A stretch of 64,000 nucleotides of DNA. Source: Mya arenaria. Taxonomy: Eukaryota; Mollusca; Bivalvia; Myida; Myidae. The first letter of the stretch is position 1; each line of letters begins with the position of its first letter. A program made the position numbers and the translations under genes. The notes under the pieces are model-generated. The model was not told the DNA's origin. It ran no database searches and saw nothing but the letters and a program-made list of their open reading frames with translations. Location: NCBI RefSeq assembly GCF_026914265.1, contig NC_069135.1:18950548-19014547 (forward strand), given 5' to 3'. Below are positions 13,879 to 25,657 of this stretch, piece after piece.

Positions 13879-15912
13879 ATGGCGGAGAACGACCAGCTGT
13901 TCGCGCTTCTGGAGATCATGCTCCGGACGTTCGCGGGCGTCTCTGTTCCTCGCATGAAGCCCGGGGGTCACTCAGATGAAATATTCGTGGATCTCACGGA
14001 TGATAAAAGAGAAAATTTGGAGTGCAGTATCTGGTTAGTAGTTTACCAATTTATTTTAGCTCGTTTGGGAAAACCGAGAACTAGCTTCGTACCTGAAACG
14101 AATCAGAGCGTAAGTACTAGTGCCATTATGACAGAAAAAGAGAGCATGGCCATCGGGTACATACCATCTTGGCGGACATCTATAACACAATAGCACACTC
14201 ATCTAGAAAATTACTGTTACCTTCGACAAGAGCTGTGCAGTTCCTGGTGAGTGCCCTGCCTTGGGATGGATGGAGGACGTCCAATGTTTAGTGAGTTGGG
14301 TGTAAACGTCAGTAATAATATAAACCTAGCAAGACAGGGCCATATTCACTAACCCTTAGAGCTCGTGACTCAATATGCAAAAATGCATTATGAGCTTATA
14401 ACCAATGCGAACATACCTTTCTGGACCCAAAATGGTCGATTTGTACTTGATGATACTTTGTGATGTATACTATGAGTTCACTTCAAATGTAATAGCAATA
14501 ACTTACTAAAAGCACCATACCAAAACATATTTACATATTGAGCCCTTATTGAAATCTGACACTTCTGTGTGTTTTTCAGCTACCAGATCCTGAAGGATGT
14601 CCGGCAGTGCGAGAATAAGCACAAATTCTGTTACTCGTGCATCTTCGTCTGGTCCACTTCCGGTAACCCTACCAACCACAGTAGGTGCCCGGTGTGTCGC
14701 GTGGAGGGCCTTTACGTCAAGAACGAGCGGCTCAATAATGAGATATTGGACCTGCCGGTTAAATGCCACATGCTCACTTGCCGATGGAAGGGCCAGCTCA
14801 GAGAATACGAGGATCATGTCCACACCACGTACGGCGAGACAGCGAACAAAGGGAAATTAAATTCTCATAGGGAACTACCCGTCGTCAACAGCGGACCAGA
14901 AATAGCTGCGAATCCGCCTTCAACGAGCAGGCTACGAGCTCGATCAAGCAGCAATGCGTCAAGCTCGACCATCGCAAGCAACAATGACACCGCTGACACG
15001 TCGGTGGGTCCACGGCGCTCGACGCGCCCGCCACTTACTGCTGTGACAAACAATGGACATCACAACCGCTCAAACACGGTTAGCCAGCGGTCCCCAGCGA
15101 CTGCACAAGGCGTTATCAAAACGTCGAGATCGCGATCGCGCAGCCGTGTTGGAAATACTTCTCCACAACGACGAACGAGTACCACAAGCACTGGCCTACC
15201 GAGCAACGGGCGGCTTACGTCTCGTGCCCGTATTCGTAACGGTGGCTTACAAAATGCAAATTCGCAGAACACAATCAGACACAATCATTATACCTCTACT
15301 CAGGAAACGTCAAACGAGCATAACAATTCTACTGTCCAGACAACTACAGAGGAAATCCACACACCACGTCCACCGACTACCCCTAGACCGGCACCCGCTT
15401 CTCAGACATCAGGACGAAGATTGCCGACGTTGCCCAGTATTGTAAGTGCTGATATGGCGCGACAAAACGTTTTGGAATCACCTCGTGATAGAAACTTAGA
15501 CAATAATAATAACAATAACGTTAGCCAATCCATGTACAGTTCAGATTATGCAACACGGGAAGCAGAACGGCGACATGTAGCTGAACGCCGCCACTACGTC
15601 CCCGACCCTGTCGGCCGCAACCTTCAGACGCGCTCGTTCGGAACAATTCGCGAGCGGCTGAACGAAAGTCGGCAACGACTTGACATGCTGATGAGCACTT
15701 TCTCTTCGGAAATCGACAGGGGTCGTCAGAACTTGTCCGCTTTCCAACAGGAGCGGGAGGTCCGAAGGCAGGAGCAGATGTCGGAAGTCAGGGACCTCGG
15801 ACGCCGCCTCACACATGTCGCCAGCGAGCTTCGCGGGCTGCTCAACCAGCGGCGCCAAATCCGCCAACAAATAGACACCATGACGGACGCCGCGTCCGAG
15901 GACACAGACTAG
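13879..15912 (+). CDS. RING-finger (C3HC4) protein, putative E3 ubiquitin ligase, 2 exons
   Basis: Exons 13879-14033 and 14580-15912 join through a split Cys codon (TG plus C) into a 495-residue protein. The RING is complete: C49-x2-C52-x9-C62-x3-H66-x2-C69-x2-C72-x15-C88-x2-C91, so the canonical role is E2 binding and ubiquitin transfer. Just after it, about 108-125, KCHMLTCRWKGQL recalls the start of a TRAF-type zinc finger, as in RNF151/TRAF-like proteins. Residues about 135-350 are low-complexity, rich in Ser, Thr, Arg and Asn, and probably disordered. About 385-480 is charged and heptad-like (RERLNESRQRLDMLM onward), a likely coiled coil for dimerisation. ATG follows AAAA and an ACCGGAAG ETS-like site sits just upstream at about 13861. 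Family firm; specific orthologue not identified. Confidence 0.9.
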
Positions 15913-16337
15913 GCTTCTCGATCCGACACTAGATAGACCCAACGACGGACGCTGCGTCTAGATAGGGATTTGTCAATCTTTAGGATAAAAAACTTGGTAC
16001 TTAAAACTTCTGATCAATGCATTTTAATTACAAGTATTGAATATGCCTTTACGAGTTCAAATAGATGTATAATACCACAGCAAAGCATGATTAATTTAAA
16101 TAGTGCTGAAGTGCCAAAACTGTGATAGAAGCAACCTGTGATTTCAACAGTGTAGTCGCAACTGTCGTAGGTAGAGAACTTCATGAAAGTAAAGGACATA
16201 TGTTTAACACTTTCGGTAGTTTTAATATCAGTGGTGTACGATGGCATCCTACGACTTAATGAGTTGTGGCCACTCTTACAATTTCGTTCCAACGACTATG
16301 AATGTGGTTGCAACGACTTACTTTATCGTTTTCAATA

Positions 16338-16512
16338 CATTCGAAACCCGTTGGCTCGAACTCGCTTGGCTCGATTTTCTCGATGGCTCGAAGTTAAAGT
16401 TAAGGACAGGTTCCTTTATGCTGAACGTAAGCATTCCTGCTTGGCTCGAATTTTCCGAGACTCGATGTATTTTCGCCGGTCCATTGGAGTTCGAGCCAAC
16501 GGGGTTTGACTG
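16338..16512. mobile_element. Pogo/Tigger-like MITE, copy 1 (175 bp)
   Basis: Terminal inverted repeats of the type CAGTNGAACCCCGTTGGCTC, flanked by TA on both sides (TA target duplication). The interior carries several GGCTCGA boxes and the conserved TTTTCGCCGGTCC block. One of four near-complete family members in the window plus one fragment. Confidence 0.85.
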
Positions 16513-17054
16513 TACTAAATTATCTTAAAGCAACGACTTTCTCTGTTGTAGCCACGACTTAGATATAAGTCGTGGCCACGCGCAAAAAGAAAATCGCGCA
16601 TGCCATCTCTATACCATCGTAGTTATTTGCCAGTTTGGTTTTATTTATTTGTTCGTGCTATTCACGTATTTTATATGATCCATGGATGACCACCATATTT
16701 TGTTGAATTATTCAAAATACTTCAACCAGGATATCTTTTGTTATTTGATTGAGTTATCATTTCTATTTATCAGATTGAAAATAACTTACGATTGTTATAG
16801 AGTTATACATATTCTGTGAGTTTGCATTTAGCAATTAAAACTGTTTTTTTTTTACTTTATGCCAGTCACCATGTTTATTTTCAATACATTATCTAACATA
16901 GTACTAAAGTTGCGAAACCATTACGTATGTATTGCACCTGTATGGTTGTGTTTGCTGTTACATGGTAGTTGTATTGCCTAGATACTGTTTACACATTGCT
17001 TTTGCAGTTGAAAATAAATTTGTGAACATAAGACAACTGGAAGATTATTTTGAA

Positions 17055-17305
17055 ACCATTGCTTGACGTCTTAGCCCTCCCCCACCCCGAAAAAAAATAG
17101 AAAAATAGTAAAGTAATACGACAAAATGCACCATTTGGCCTAAAAATTGTGAAGAGTGTATTGGGGAAATAACCCCACACCCCCCTGTCAGCACTTTATA
17201 TCAAATAATTTTGGTTTTGATGGAGGGATGCAAGTCAAAAGGCTACGCCACTTAGTTACGCCCCAACTAACATCACATCCTGGATCCGACCCTGCTGTAT
17301 TTTAC
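17055..17305 (-). repeat. Dispersed repeat family R1, copy 1 (reverse orientation)
   Basis: Read on the minus strand it carries the block GGATCCAGGAT, a long AT-rich centre with ATGGTGCATTTT-like sequence, and a C-rich tract. The same order is found on the plus strand at 40755-40945, 43010-43225 and about 48500-48720. Probably a non-autonomous element; no terminal structure resolved. Confidence 0.5.
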
Positions 17306-18309
17306 CACGATTGTGAACAAGTTATTACACCATTATATTGATCACTCTCGTTTGTACGGTAAGAAAAATTGTTGATGGCGGAAGACGGACAGAGACCAAT
17401 TAGAATAGCTCACTCTGTCTGTCAAAAATGATAAGTTGCTTGTTATACACTAACAGCTCAATGTCCTGCACAATTCCCATCACTCTTGGCCACAATGTTG
17501 GTCATTATACAATCAAGGTCAAATTTGGTTATCGGGATCATGCCCTGTTAGAAAAAGTAGGTTATAAGTTTAGACATCGCAAAATAGTGTTGTGAGCTCC
17601 CTAGTCGCCTTAAATGCACAAAGTATTTGAACAGCGTAGAGAGCTCTTTAAAATCTGTGTCAAGTTCAATTTTTGGTAAGTCCAATCAAGCCGACGGTTA
17701 CTGGGTCAACTATTAGGGGGAAAAAGAAATCCCTGGTGGCCTTTTCGTTCCTTTTTGTTAGAAAAATGTATTTGTCGAACTATGACTGTGTCTCTACAAT
17801 AGTATGGTGTAATTAAACTTAAAACGTCAGTCATATCGATTTTGGAAGTAGGCAATAACACCAAATATGATAAAACCATATTCCAAATAATTGTACTTTG
17901 AGGGATTTTTTCAAAATATTTTTTATATGGCAACTCTTTCACGTATAACACGTCTATTTTTTAGGCTAGATAAAACCATTGCTTGCCCACATTTCCTATC
18001 TACTTTTCATAAAGTATTGACCAAATGTGCCACCACGAAGATAAAGAGTAGGTAACTAGGTCAAATCTTCCAAAAACGTTGGAAACACTAGTCCAAAGGG
18101 TCATATATTTAGCCGCCAGCATATAGGCAAGTCATAGACCAACAGTAGGTCATTTGGTCAAATGTTCGGGAGTACACGTGAACCATATTTTCTACCAAAT
18201 CTTCGTGAAAGATGGTCAGAACATTTGTTGGCACCCCCTAGGGAATGTACGTAAAACGATCATGGGTCTTTACTGTTTAAGCATCGATAGACTCGTAAAA
18301 AAAACTTTC

Positions 18310-18481
18310 CTGTGAAACCCGTTGGCTCGATATCGTTTGGCTCGATTTCCTCGTTGGCTCAAATTTAATGTAAATGACCAATTTGTTTACTCTTTGTAAG
18401 TATTCCCGCTTGGCTCGATACTCGCGATGCTCGACATATAATGACCAGTCCCTGGGACATCGACCCAACGGGTTTCGACTT
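18310..18481. mobile_element. Pogo/Tigger-like MITE, copy 2
   Basis: GAAACCCGTTGGCTCGA at the left end and CCAACGGGTTTCGACT at the right end, with GCTTGGCTCGA in the interior. More diverged than copies at 41124 and 63213; the outermost bases and the TA duplication have decayed. Confidence 0.75.
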
Positions 18482-18989
18482 TATACAAATTTATTTTACA
18501 TTCATGCTACTTTACTAGAAACATTTTGTAAAGTCGCTATTTCGAGCTTTCCCCATCTGCTTTTTGTTTTACCTAAAACTAAGTATGGGAGATTCCTGGA
18601 CACTGGCTCATTGTTATTTTATTTATTTATGAAATTGGTTGACATACCAGCTAGCACATTGATGCTAAAAAATATATTCCCACAAGCAGAAACTAACTTT
18701 GTTTGTACCAATCAGTTAAGGACCATAAACTAATTTTTATGGTGGCCATATTTTGTTATTCACAGGCGATCGTAAATGCCTCTGTAAAAGTATTGCATGT
18801 TAGGGCACCTCCGTCGCTTGTGTTTACTCTGACGTTGCCATGAGGCAATGGCCATATCAATGTGAGTAATGTGGATGTAAGATCATTCTTAACAAATATA
18901 CTATTGCACTATAAAACTGCTTGTTCTTATCACTAAGTTACAATATAGCTATTTTTCTTTTTGCCCGCCACCCTGTGACAGCCCTGTTT

Positions 18990-21407
18990 AACCGAACCCC
19001 TAGCCCTTCACATAACTCTACTTCGCCTTTACAACAACACACCATAACCTAACCCCTAGCCCTTAACATACCTCTACCTCGCCTTTACAACAACACACCA
19101 TAACCTAACCCCTAGCCCTTAACATAACTCTACCTCGCCTTTACAACAACACACCATAACCTAACCCCCAGCCCTTAACATAACTCTACCTCGCCTTTAC
19201 AACAACACACCATAACCTAACCCCTAGCCCTTAACATACCTCTACCTCGCCTTTACAACAACACACCATAACCTAACCCCTAGCCCTTAACATACCTCTA
19301 CCTCGCCTTTACAACAACACACCATAACCTAACCCCTAGCCCTTAACATACCTCTACCTCGCCTTTACAACAACACACCATAACCTAACCCCCAGCCCTT
19401 AACATAACTCTACCTCGCCTTTACAACAACACACCATAACCTAACCCCCAGCCCTTAACATAACTCTACTTCGCCTTTACAACAACACACCATAACCTAA
19501 CCCTTAGCCCTTAACATAACTCTACTTCGCCTTTACAACAACACACCATAACCTAACCCCCAGCCCTTAACATAACTCTACCTCGCCTTTACAACAACAC
19601 ACCATAACCTAACCCCCAGCCCTTAACATAACTCTACCTCGCCTTTACAACAACACACCATAACCTAACCCCCAGCCCTTAACATAACTCTACTTCGCCT
19701 TTACAACAACACACCATAACCTAACCCTTAGCCCTTAACATAACTCTACTTCGCCTTTACAACAACACACCATAACCTAACCCCTAGCCCTTAACATAAC
19801 TCTACCTCGCCTTTACAACAACACACCATAACCTAACCCTTAGCCCTTAACATAACTCTACCTCGCCTTTACAACAACACACCATAACCTAACCCTTAGC
19901 CCTTAACATAACTCTACCTCACCTTTACAACAACACACCATATTAAAACCCCCAGCCCTTAACATAACTCTACTTCGCCTTTACAACAACACACCATAAC
20001 CTAACCCCTAGCCCTTAACATACCTCTACCTCGCCTTTACAACAACACACCATAACCCAACCCCAGCCCTTAACATAACTCTACTTCGCCTTTACAACAA
20101 CACACCATAACCTAACCCTTAGCCCTTAACATAACTCTACCTCGCCTTTACAACAACACACCATAACCTAACCCCCAGCCCTTAACATAACTCTACCTCG
20201 CCTTTACAACAACACACCATATTAAAACCCCCAGCCCTTAACATAACTCTACTTCGCCTTTACAACAACACACCATAACCTAACCCTTAGCCCTTAACAT
20301 AACTCTACCTCGCCTTTACAACAACACACCATAACCTAACCCTTAGCCCTTAACATAACTCTACCTCGCCTTTACAACAACACACCATAACCTAACCCCC
20401 AGCCCTTAACATAACTCTACCTCGCCTTTACAACAACACACCATAACCTAACCCCCAGCCCTTAACATAACTCTACTTCGCCTTTACAACAACACACCAT
20501 AACCTAACCCCCAGCCCTTAACATAACTCTACCTCGCCTTTACAACAACACACCATAACCTAACCCTTAGCCCTTAACATAACTCTACCTCGCCTTTACA
20601 ACAACACACCATAACCTAACCCTTAGCCCTTAACATAACTCTACCTCGCCTTTACAACAACACACCATAACCTAACCCCCAGCCCTTAACATAACTCTAC
20701 TTCGCCTTTACAACAACACACCATAACCTAACCCCCAGCCCTTAACATAACTCTACCTCGCCTTTACAACAACACACCATAACCTAACCCTTAGCCCTTA
20801 ACATAACTCTACCTCGCCTTTACAACAACACACCATAACCTAACCCCTAGCCCTTAACATACCTCTACCTCGCCTTTACAACAACACACCATAACCTAAC
20901 CCCTAGCCCTTAACATACCTCTACCTCGCCTTTACAACAACACACCATAACCTAACCCCTAGCCCTTAACATACCTCTACCTCGCCTTTACAACAACACA
21001 CCATAACCTAACCCCTAGCCCTTAACATAACTCTACTTCGCCTTTACAACAACACACCATAACCTAACCCTTAGCCCTTAACATAACTCTACCTCGCCTT
21101 TACAACAACACACCATAACCTAACCCCCAGCCCTTAACATAACTCTACTTCGCCTTTACAACAACACACCATAACCTAACCCCTAGCCCTTAACATACCT
21201 CTACCTCGCCTTTACAACAACACACCATAACCTAACCCCCAGCCCTTAACATACCTCTACCTCGCCTTTACAACAACACACCATAACCTAACCCCTAGCC
21301 CTTAACATACCTCTACCTCGCCTTTACAACAACACACCATAACCTAACCCCTAGCCCTTAACATACCTCTACCTCGCCTTTACAACAACCCACCATAACC
21401 TAACCCC
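18990..21407. repeat. 56-bp satellite-like array, about 43 units
   Basis: Unit reads ATAACCTAACCCCTAGCCCT, TAACATACCTCTACCTCGCC, TTTACAACAACACACC. Spacing is strictly 56 bases with very few indels and high identity, so the array is being homogenised. Three variable sites recur: CCCCTAG/CCCCCAG/CCCTTAG, CATACC/CATAAC and ACCTCG/ACTTCG, in repeated combinations. Two units contain the odd variant CATATTAAAACC. The CCTAACCC part resembles degenerate telomere repeat but the array is not telomeric. Confidence 0.97.
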
Positions 21408-21914
21408 TTTGTTTAAAATGTTTTCAGCTCTCAGACGCTTCTGAATAAATACCTACGAAATGATTTACTGATGGAATAAAACCTGTAATATGCTGGCTTA
21501 AGCTTGGACCTGAACAGGAAAAAAATAAATATTATTTTTAATATGTGTCATTTAATCCCGCGTTTGGTTATAAGGCAATACCGACAATAGCGCCTGAATA
21601 CTTTCACAGTTGCAAAACATAATTTTCAGGGATCAAACTACGTTTTGAGTACGATTCAAGATTTGCAGATTACGGGTAGAGTTTGTATGAGTTTCATTAA
21701 CCTAACTAGATTTATATGAAAAGGACAAAAACAAAGACAAGGCCTTTAGAGAATCGTCAGCTACCTTAATTACCGCTAATTAAAACTTCACAGCGCCGCG
21801 TATAGTGAAACTTAGATTAAAAAGATAACGTCCGCGGTGAGGAAAATTCGTGGCGATGTGCGAAATGTGCAAAACACGCGAGGGTGGTAGTTGGGGGGAG
21901 GCTTCGTAAATCTA

Positions 21915-22272
21915 CGAGAAAGGGGGCGTTTGCTTCGTGTACATACCAGAATACAGGGGCGTTTGCTTCGTGTACATACCAGAAAACGGGATGTTGCTTC
22001 TACTATCCAAAAAAAACGGGTAATTGATTCGTGTACATAACAGAAAACGAGGGATTGCTTGGTACAACTTATATCTCAGAAACGGGTGTTGCTTCGTATA
22101 CATACCAGAAACGGAGGGTTGCTTCGTGTATACCCAAGACGTCGGGGGCTGCTTAGTGTATACTCCAGAAAACGGGGGCTGCTTCCTGTATACCCCAGAA
22201 AACGGGGGCTGCTTCGTATTTATCCCAGAAAACGGAAGGCTGTTCGTGTATATACCAGAAAACGGACAGACA
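21915..22272. repeat. 30-bp minisatellite upstream of receptor copy 1
   Basis: Units of about 30 bases built on CCAGAAAACGGGGGCTGCTT plus CGTGTATACC. The same repeat stands before receptor copies 2 (25490-25660) and 3 (29160-29575), so it belongs to the duplicated block. Open frames across it on both strands are by-products. Confidence 0.9.
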
Positions 22273-23031
22273 TAAAGCCTGAATCGCAGGTTTGAACGCG
22301 GGGATTATTCATTTATTCAAGCACTCACGCAGTCAAACACACACGCATATTGATGTCGAATACACATCCGCGTTTGTGACAAAAAAGACAAAAGTCACAT
22401 CAACTAGTATGTGTATTATTCTTATTTAAAAACTGCCGTTCTATGTAACGCATTTTTTTTCAAAAGTAGCAAACATGTTTACCCATACCACGCTTATTTT
22501 CGGATTGTTTCTCACATAAACTTCAACCAACAAAATCATAAGCCAACTGTTTTGTGATTGTGTTCAGCCTTTAACGCTGGTTGCCATAACAGCTCGACAT
22601 TGACCGCGTACTAAATGACACCCTTGAGACTATTTAACTACAGCTTGAATGCAAATGAAATATTTAGAATCGTTGAAAATAGTAATTTGTTCATATCAAC
22701 TGTTAATAAATTGAGACAATTTAGACCGGTTCCATTAATATACTTATTCAGTTACCGGAACCATTCAGAGAGATCATAAAAGGTTATGCATTCACTCTGT
22801 CCAATCAACGATTTTAATTACGCATGTTGATTGTTTATTGGGAAATTCATGTTGCATTCAATATTTTCCATGGTCAATTTTCAAATTCTCCTATTTACTG
22901 AGCTGTTTATGCTTCATTATTTTCAATCGAACAAGCAGACTTACCATGCTTCATCGCAACGAATGACAGAAACATGCCAGTGAGAGCCAAGCTGGTCGGG
23001 AAATAAATTAATGCTTCCAACGAAACTGGAA
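22273..23031 (+). promoter_or_regulatory. Conserved upstream region of receptor copy 1
   Basis: Homologous sequence precedes all three receptor copies (here, about 25860-26614 and about 29576-30279), with shared blocks such as AATGAAATATTTAGAATCG, TTACTGAGCTGT and GGAAATAA just before the start codon. Such retention suggests that promoter and 5' UTR were duplicated along with the gene. No individual binding site can be named. Confidence 0.45.
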
Positions 23032-24327
23032 ATGATGACGAAATCTCACATTGCGCCTGTTTTATCAACATTCAGCGTATTAATGATGTTGATAACTGGA
23101 GGTAATTGTGCCAATGTTACCCATGTTGGAAATTTATATGAGCACATATTTAATAACTACAACCGGAAACTCCTACCTCTCGTGGACTATTCGGACACCG
23201 TAAACATTCAGATGTCCGTCTCAATAATAAGCCTCAACAACTTTGACGAAATGTCAGGCGAGCTAGATCTGACTATGATGTTTTTCGCAACTTGGGAAGA
23301 GACTCGTATCTCCTGGACTTCTGCAGATTACGGCGGGGCAACATCCCTTCTAGTCGCACCGGAAGATCTGTGGCGTCCACAGTTGTTTCTTGTCCAATCG
23401 TTCGGCTCTCTGCAGGATGTTGGTAATAACTCCATCATGCCGAGGGTGTACGCAAATGGAACGGTGTTTTGGAAGCCGGGCATGGTGATAAAAGTTTCAT
23501 GCACTGTTGATGTGACGTATTTTCCGTTTGACACTCAGACATGTGCCCTAACGCTTTCAGGATGGTCCTACGACGCCGAAGAAGTGCTGTTGCAGGCAAA
23601 TCGGAATGAACTAGACAGGACTCACTATAGCGATAACACTCAATGGGATTTGTATCAAACTAATGTCACTAGTTTAATATACGGGAACGAGATCCCATCT
23701 GCTCTTTTAATCATGCTTAAACTAAAAAGACGGGACCAGTTCTATGTTATATACATTATCATTCCACTTGTCGTTTTGGGTCTTATAAACCACATTGTGT
23801 TTGCTATGCCGGTAGCGTCAGGTGAACGCATGTCGGTGGCCATAACGACGTTTCTGTCATTTATCGTTTACCTGGGGATGATTAATGAAAACGTACCACC
23901 GAGTTCGTCACCAATGGCCTATCTGTACTTCTACGTCATGTTTCTGCTTGTGTACAGCTCAATGACGATGTTCCTGTGCCTCCTCTCAATGATAATTCAC
24001 GACAAACAAGGCCCAGTACCGGAAACGCTAAAAACGATCGTCATTTACTTACGCTTCTGGTGTTGCCGAAAATCACGTCGGACGGATATAAGGCTGAGGA
24101 AAGTCTCCCCTGATGAGCACAATGCAAATGTTAAAAGCATTCCTGTATTTTCCGAGACCGAGAGTCTACCGGATGTTATGTCTACTGCCACAGATAACGT
24201 CCCAGCCGTAACGTGGACGGTAGTTGGGGACACGTATGATCGCTGGGTGTCCATTGCACTATCCATGATATTCATAATCATCACAGTCGTCATTTTTGTG
24301 AGACTATTTTTAAATACCGGACTTTGA
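23032..24327 (+). CDS. Cys-loop ligand-gated ion channel subunit (nicotinic receptor-like), copy 1, intronless
   Basis: A single open frame gives 431 residues from the MMTK start shared with the other copies; an in-frame ATG at 23011 would add seven residues. In order: signal peptide about 1-27, extracellular ligand-binding domain, the 15-residue Cys loop C157-C171 (TVDVTYFPFDTQT between the cysteines), TM1 about 237-259, TM2 about 267-286 following GER, TM3 about 297-321, a short cytoplasmic loop, and TM4 about 404-426. GER plus ENVPPSS around TM2 match cation-selective nicotinic-type channels. The vicinal Cys pair of acetylcholine-binding alpha subunits is absent in loop C (about 205-222), so this is a non-alpha type, or binds another ligand. 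Full length for the family. Likely pentameric, at the plasma membrane. Function in this animal unknown. Confidence 0.95.
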   Translation: MMTKSHIAPVLSTFSVLMMLITGGNCANVTHVGNLYEHIFNNYNRKLLPLVDYSDTVNIQMSVSIISLNNFDEMSGELDLTMMFFATWEETRISWTSADYGGATSLLVAPEDLWRPQLFLVQSFGSLQDVGNNSIMPRVYANGTVFWKPGMVIKVSCTVDVTYFPFDTQTCALTLSGWSYDAEEVLLQANRNELDRTHYSDNTQWDLYQTNVTSLIYGNEIPSALLIMLKLKRRDQFYVIYIIIPLVVLGLINHIVFAMPVASGERMSVAITTFLSFIVYLGMINENVPPSSSPMAYLYFYVMFLLVYSSMTMFLCLLSMIIHDKQGPVPETLKTIVIYLRFWCCRKSRRTDIRLRKVSPDEHNANVKSIPVFSETESLPDVMSTATDNVPAVTWTVVGDTYDRWVSIALSMIFIIITVVIFVRLFLNTGL

Positions 24328-24470
24328 GAGGAATATTTAAAAGGATGATAAACGGTTAACATTAATCAAAGTAAAAGATGGAGGGTACTTGCTTAAAAAA
24401 ATCACCATGGTTAAGTTTCTAGGATGAGCCGCGAGTGTTTGTAGTTAAGAAACATATTAAAATTTTATAC

Positions 24471-24588
24471 AATTATTGCACTTCAGTGAAGTCGATATGG
24501 TGATTTATCGACCTGATAGCCTGAGGTTGTTATCCCTTCATCAGGATGATATATCACCATATCGACCGAAACTGTAGTGCAATAATCG
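24471..24588. repeat. Imperfect hairpin, about 118 bp
   Basis: ATTATTGCACTTCAGTGAAG and GTCGATATGGTGAT are mirrored by ATCACCATATCGAC and GTAGTGCAATAAT. Arms are about 38 bp. The inner part again pairs (CCTGAT with ATCAGG). It lies between receptor copies 1 and 2, close to a Crypton-like fragment, and could be the end of a small inverted-repeat element. Confidence 0.65.
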
Positions 24589-24869
24589 TTTTATTATTAA
24601 ATCTATAGTCTAAGATTAATAACATAAATTCATAGTAATTTTCCTGTAAATATCATAAATTTACAGTATTAACGTGCAACTAAAACTGATATATCAAGAT
24701 CAATCAAAATCAATGGCTGACATATCCTGAGTCTCTCGAGTTCTTTAGCCACAGATCTTAACACATTGCTTGCGGTTTTAAGATCCTCTTTTTTCAAAAT
24801 GCCCACCTTATCGACCGTTCTATGTAAATCTAGATGACGCGGTAATGCGTTTCATTTTGCTATGAGCAT

Positions 24870-25109
24870 TTACTTTTTGTTCAGTTCACCATACTTGTTT
24901 CTTGCTTCTAAATAAAGGTCACTGATCATTAGGTTTAACTCATCGTAGGGGAGCTCTTCAAATACGTCTGGCAGATTTTTACTACGCAACTTGTCTTTAA
25001 AGCATGCTACTGCAATTTTGGTATCACGTTTGATATTCGCAGCATCCTTGTTTATTATTATTTGCTGTTTTTTCTCCACTGTCGGGCAAGTCCGCTCGCC
25101 AGACGCCAT
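24870..25109 (-). CDS. 79-residue ORF resembling the N-terminal part of Crypton/ZMYM/KCTD1-type proteins
   Basis: The C-terminal half (FKDKLRSKNLPDVFEELPY then DELNLMISDLYLEARNKYGE) resembles the conserved helical segment that precedes the tyrosine-recombinase-like region in Crypton-derived proteins such as QRICH1, ZMYM and KCTD1 relatives. The frame stops right after KYGE, where full-length proteins continue, so this is a truncated transposon or gene fragment, or a small standalone derivative. An ATG in a good setting with an ACTTCCGG site upstream makes transcription possible. It lies inside the receptor cluster, antisense to it. Recognition is by eye and weak. Confidence 0.35.
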   Translation of the reverse strand: MASGERTCPTVEKKQQIIINKDAANIKRDTKIAVACFKDKLRSKNLPDVFEELPYDELNLMISDLYLEARNKYGELNKK

Positions 25110-25379
25110 TTTTGATTACACCGGAAGTTGAATTGAAGACGTTACAGTTTCGAACCCAGGCGTTTCGCACGTGTGACGATAAGGTCAGGTCGATACGTGT
25201 TTAAGGCTCCCCCTTTGAGTCAACACCGCAGTTTATCGTCCGTTATGTGTCGGGCACGTTTAATCCAATAAAAATCGCTAAAAGCAATACGATTAAAAAA
25301 CAACAACAACGTTATGATCGTTTATGTCGGAGATTTTGTAAGCCCATATGTATGGCTACATGTTTGTGAATACAAAATG

Positions 25380-25490
25380 CTGTCTGTTTGGAAATTAATT
25401 AATAAAGGCATCTTTATGATTAAAACTTGTTTCTGTCTTGATTGTTGTGTTCACGGAACTAGAAATAAATAAACATGAGAGAATGTCGAC
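25380..25490. repeat. Single unit of the 82-bp repeat plus tail
   Basis: CTGTCTGTTTGGA, GGCATCTTTATGATTAAAAC and GGAACTAGAAATAAATAAAC match the array at 28090-28800 and the block at 55800-56200. It shows that the region before receptor copy 2 once had the same layout as that before copy 3. Confidence 0.7.
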
Positions 25491-25657
25491 AGAAAACGTG
25501 TGATTGCTTCGTGTACAAACCAGAAAATGAGGGAAGTAATGACATGTACATACCAGACAACGAGGATGGATTTATTCGTGAACATACCAGAAAACGGGCT
25601 AATGTTTCCTGTACATAACATAAAACGGGGGAATGGCTTCGTGTATATCCCAGAAAA
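25490..25657. repeat. 30-bp minisatellite upstream of receptor copy 2 (degenerate)
   Basis: Five or six diverged units of the CATACCAGAAAACGGG type, the same family as before copies 1 and 3. Confidence 0.75.

Larger units (their letters stand above)
15913..18989. other. Intergenic region with dispersed repeats, no gene recognised
   Basis: Two pogo-like MITEs (16338-16512 and 18310-18481) and one GC-tract dispersed repeat (17055-17305) lie here. Around MITE copy 1 there is a further repeat with the palindromic core AAGTCGTGGCCACG (16570-16585 and again near 40122-40135), so the MITE may sit inside an older element. Remaining sequence is AT-rich; open frames there are short and featureless. 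Confidence 0.5.

Noticed and set aside
15541-15942. 133-codon minus-strand frame
   Set aside because: Shadow of the RING gene's second exon; composition follows the sense frame.
18990-21407. Telomere or subtelomere end
   Set aside because: CCTAACCC words sit inside a 56-bp unit; no uninterrupted CCCTAA repeat is present.
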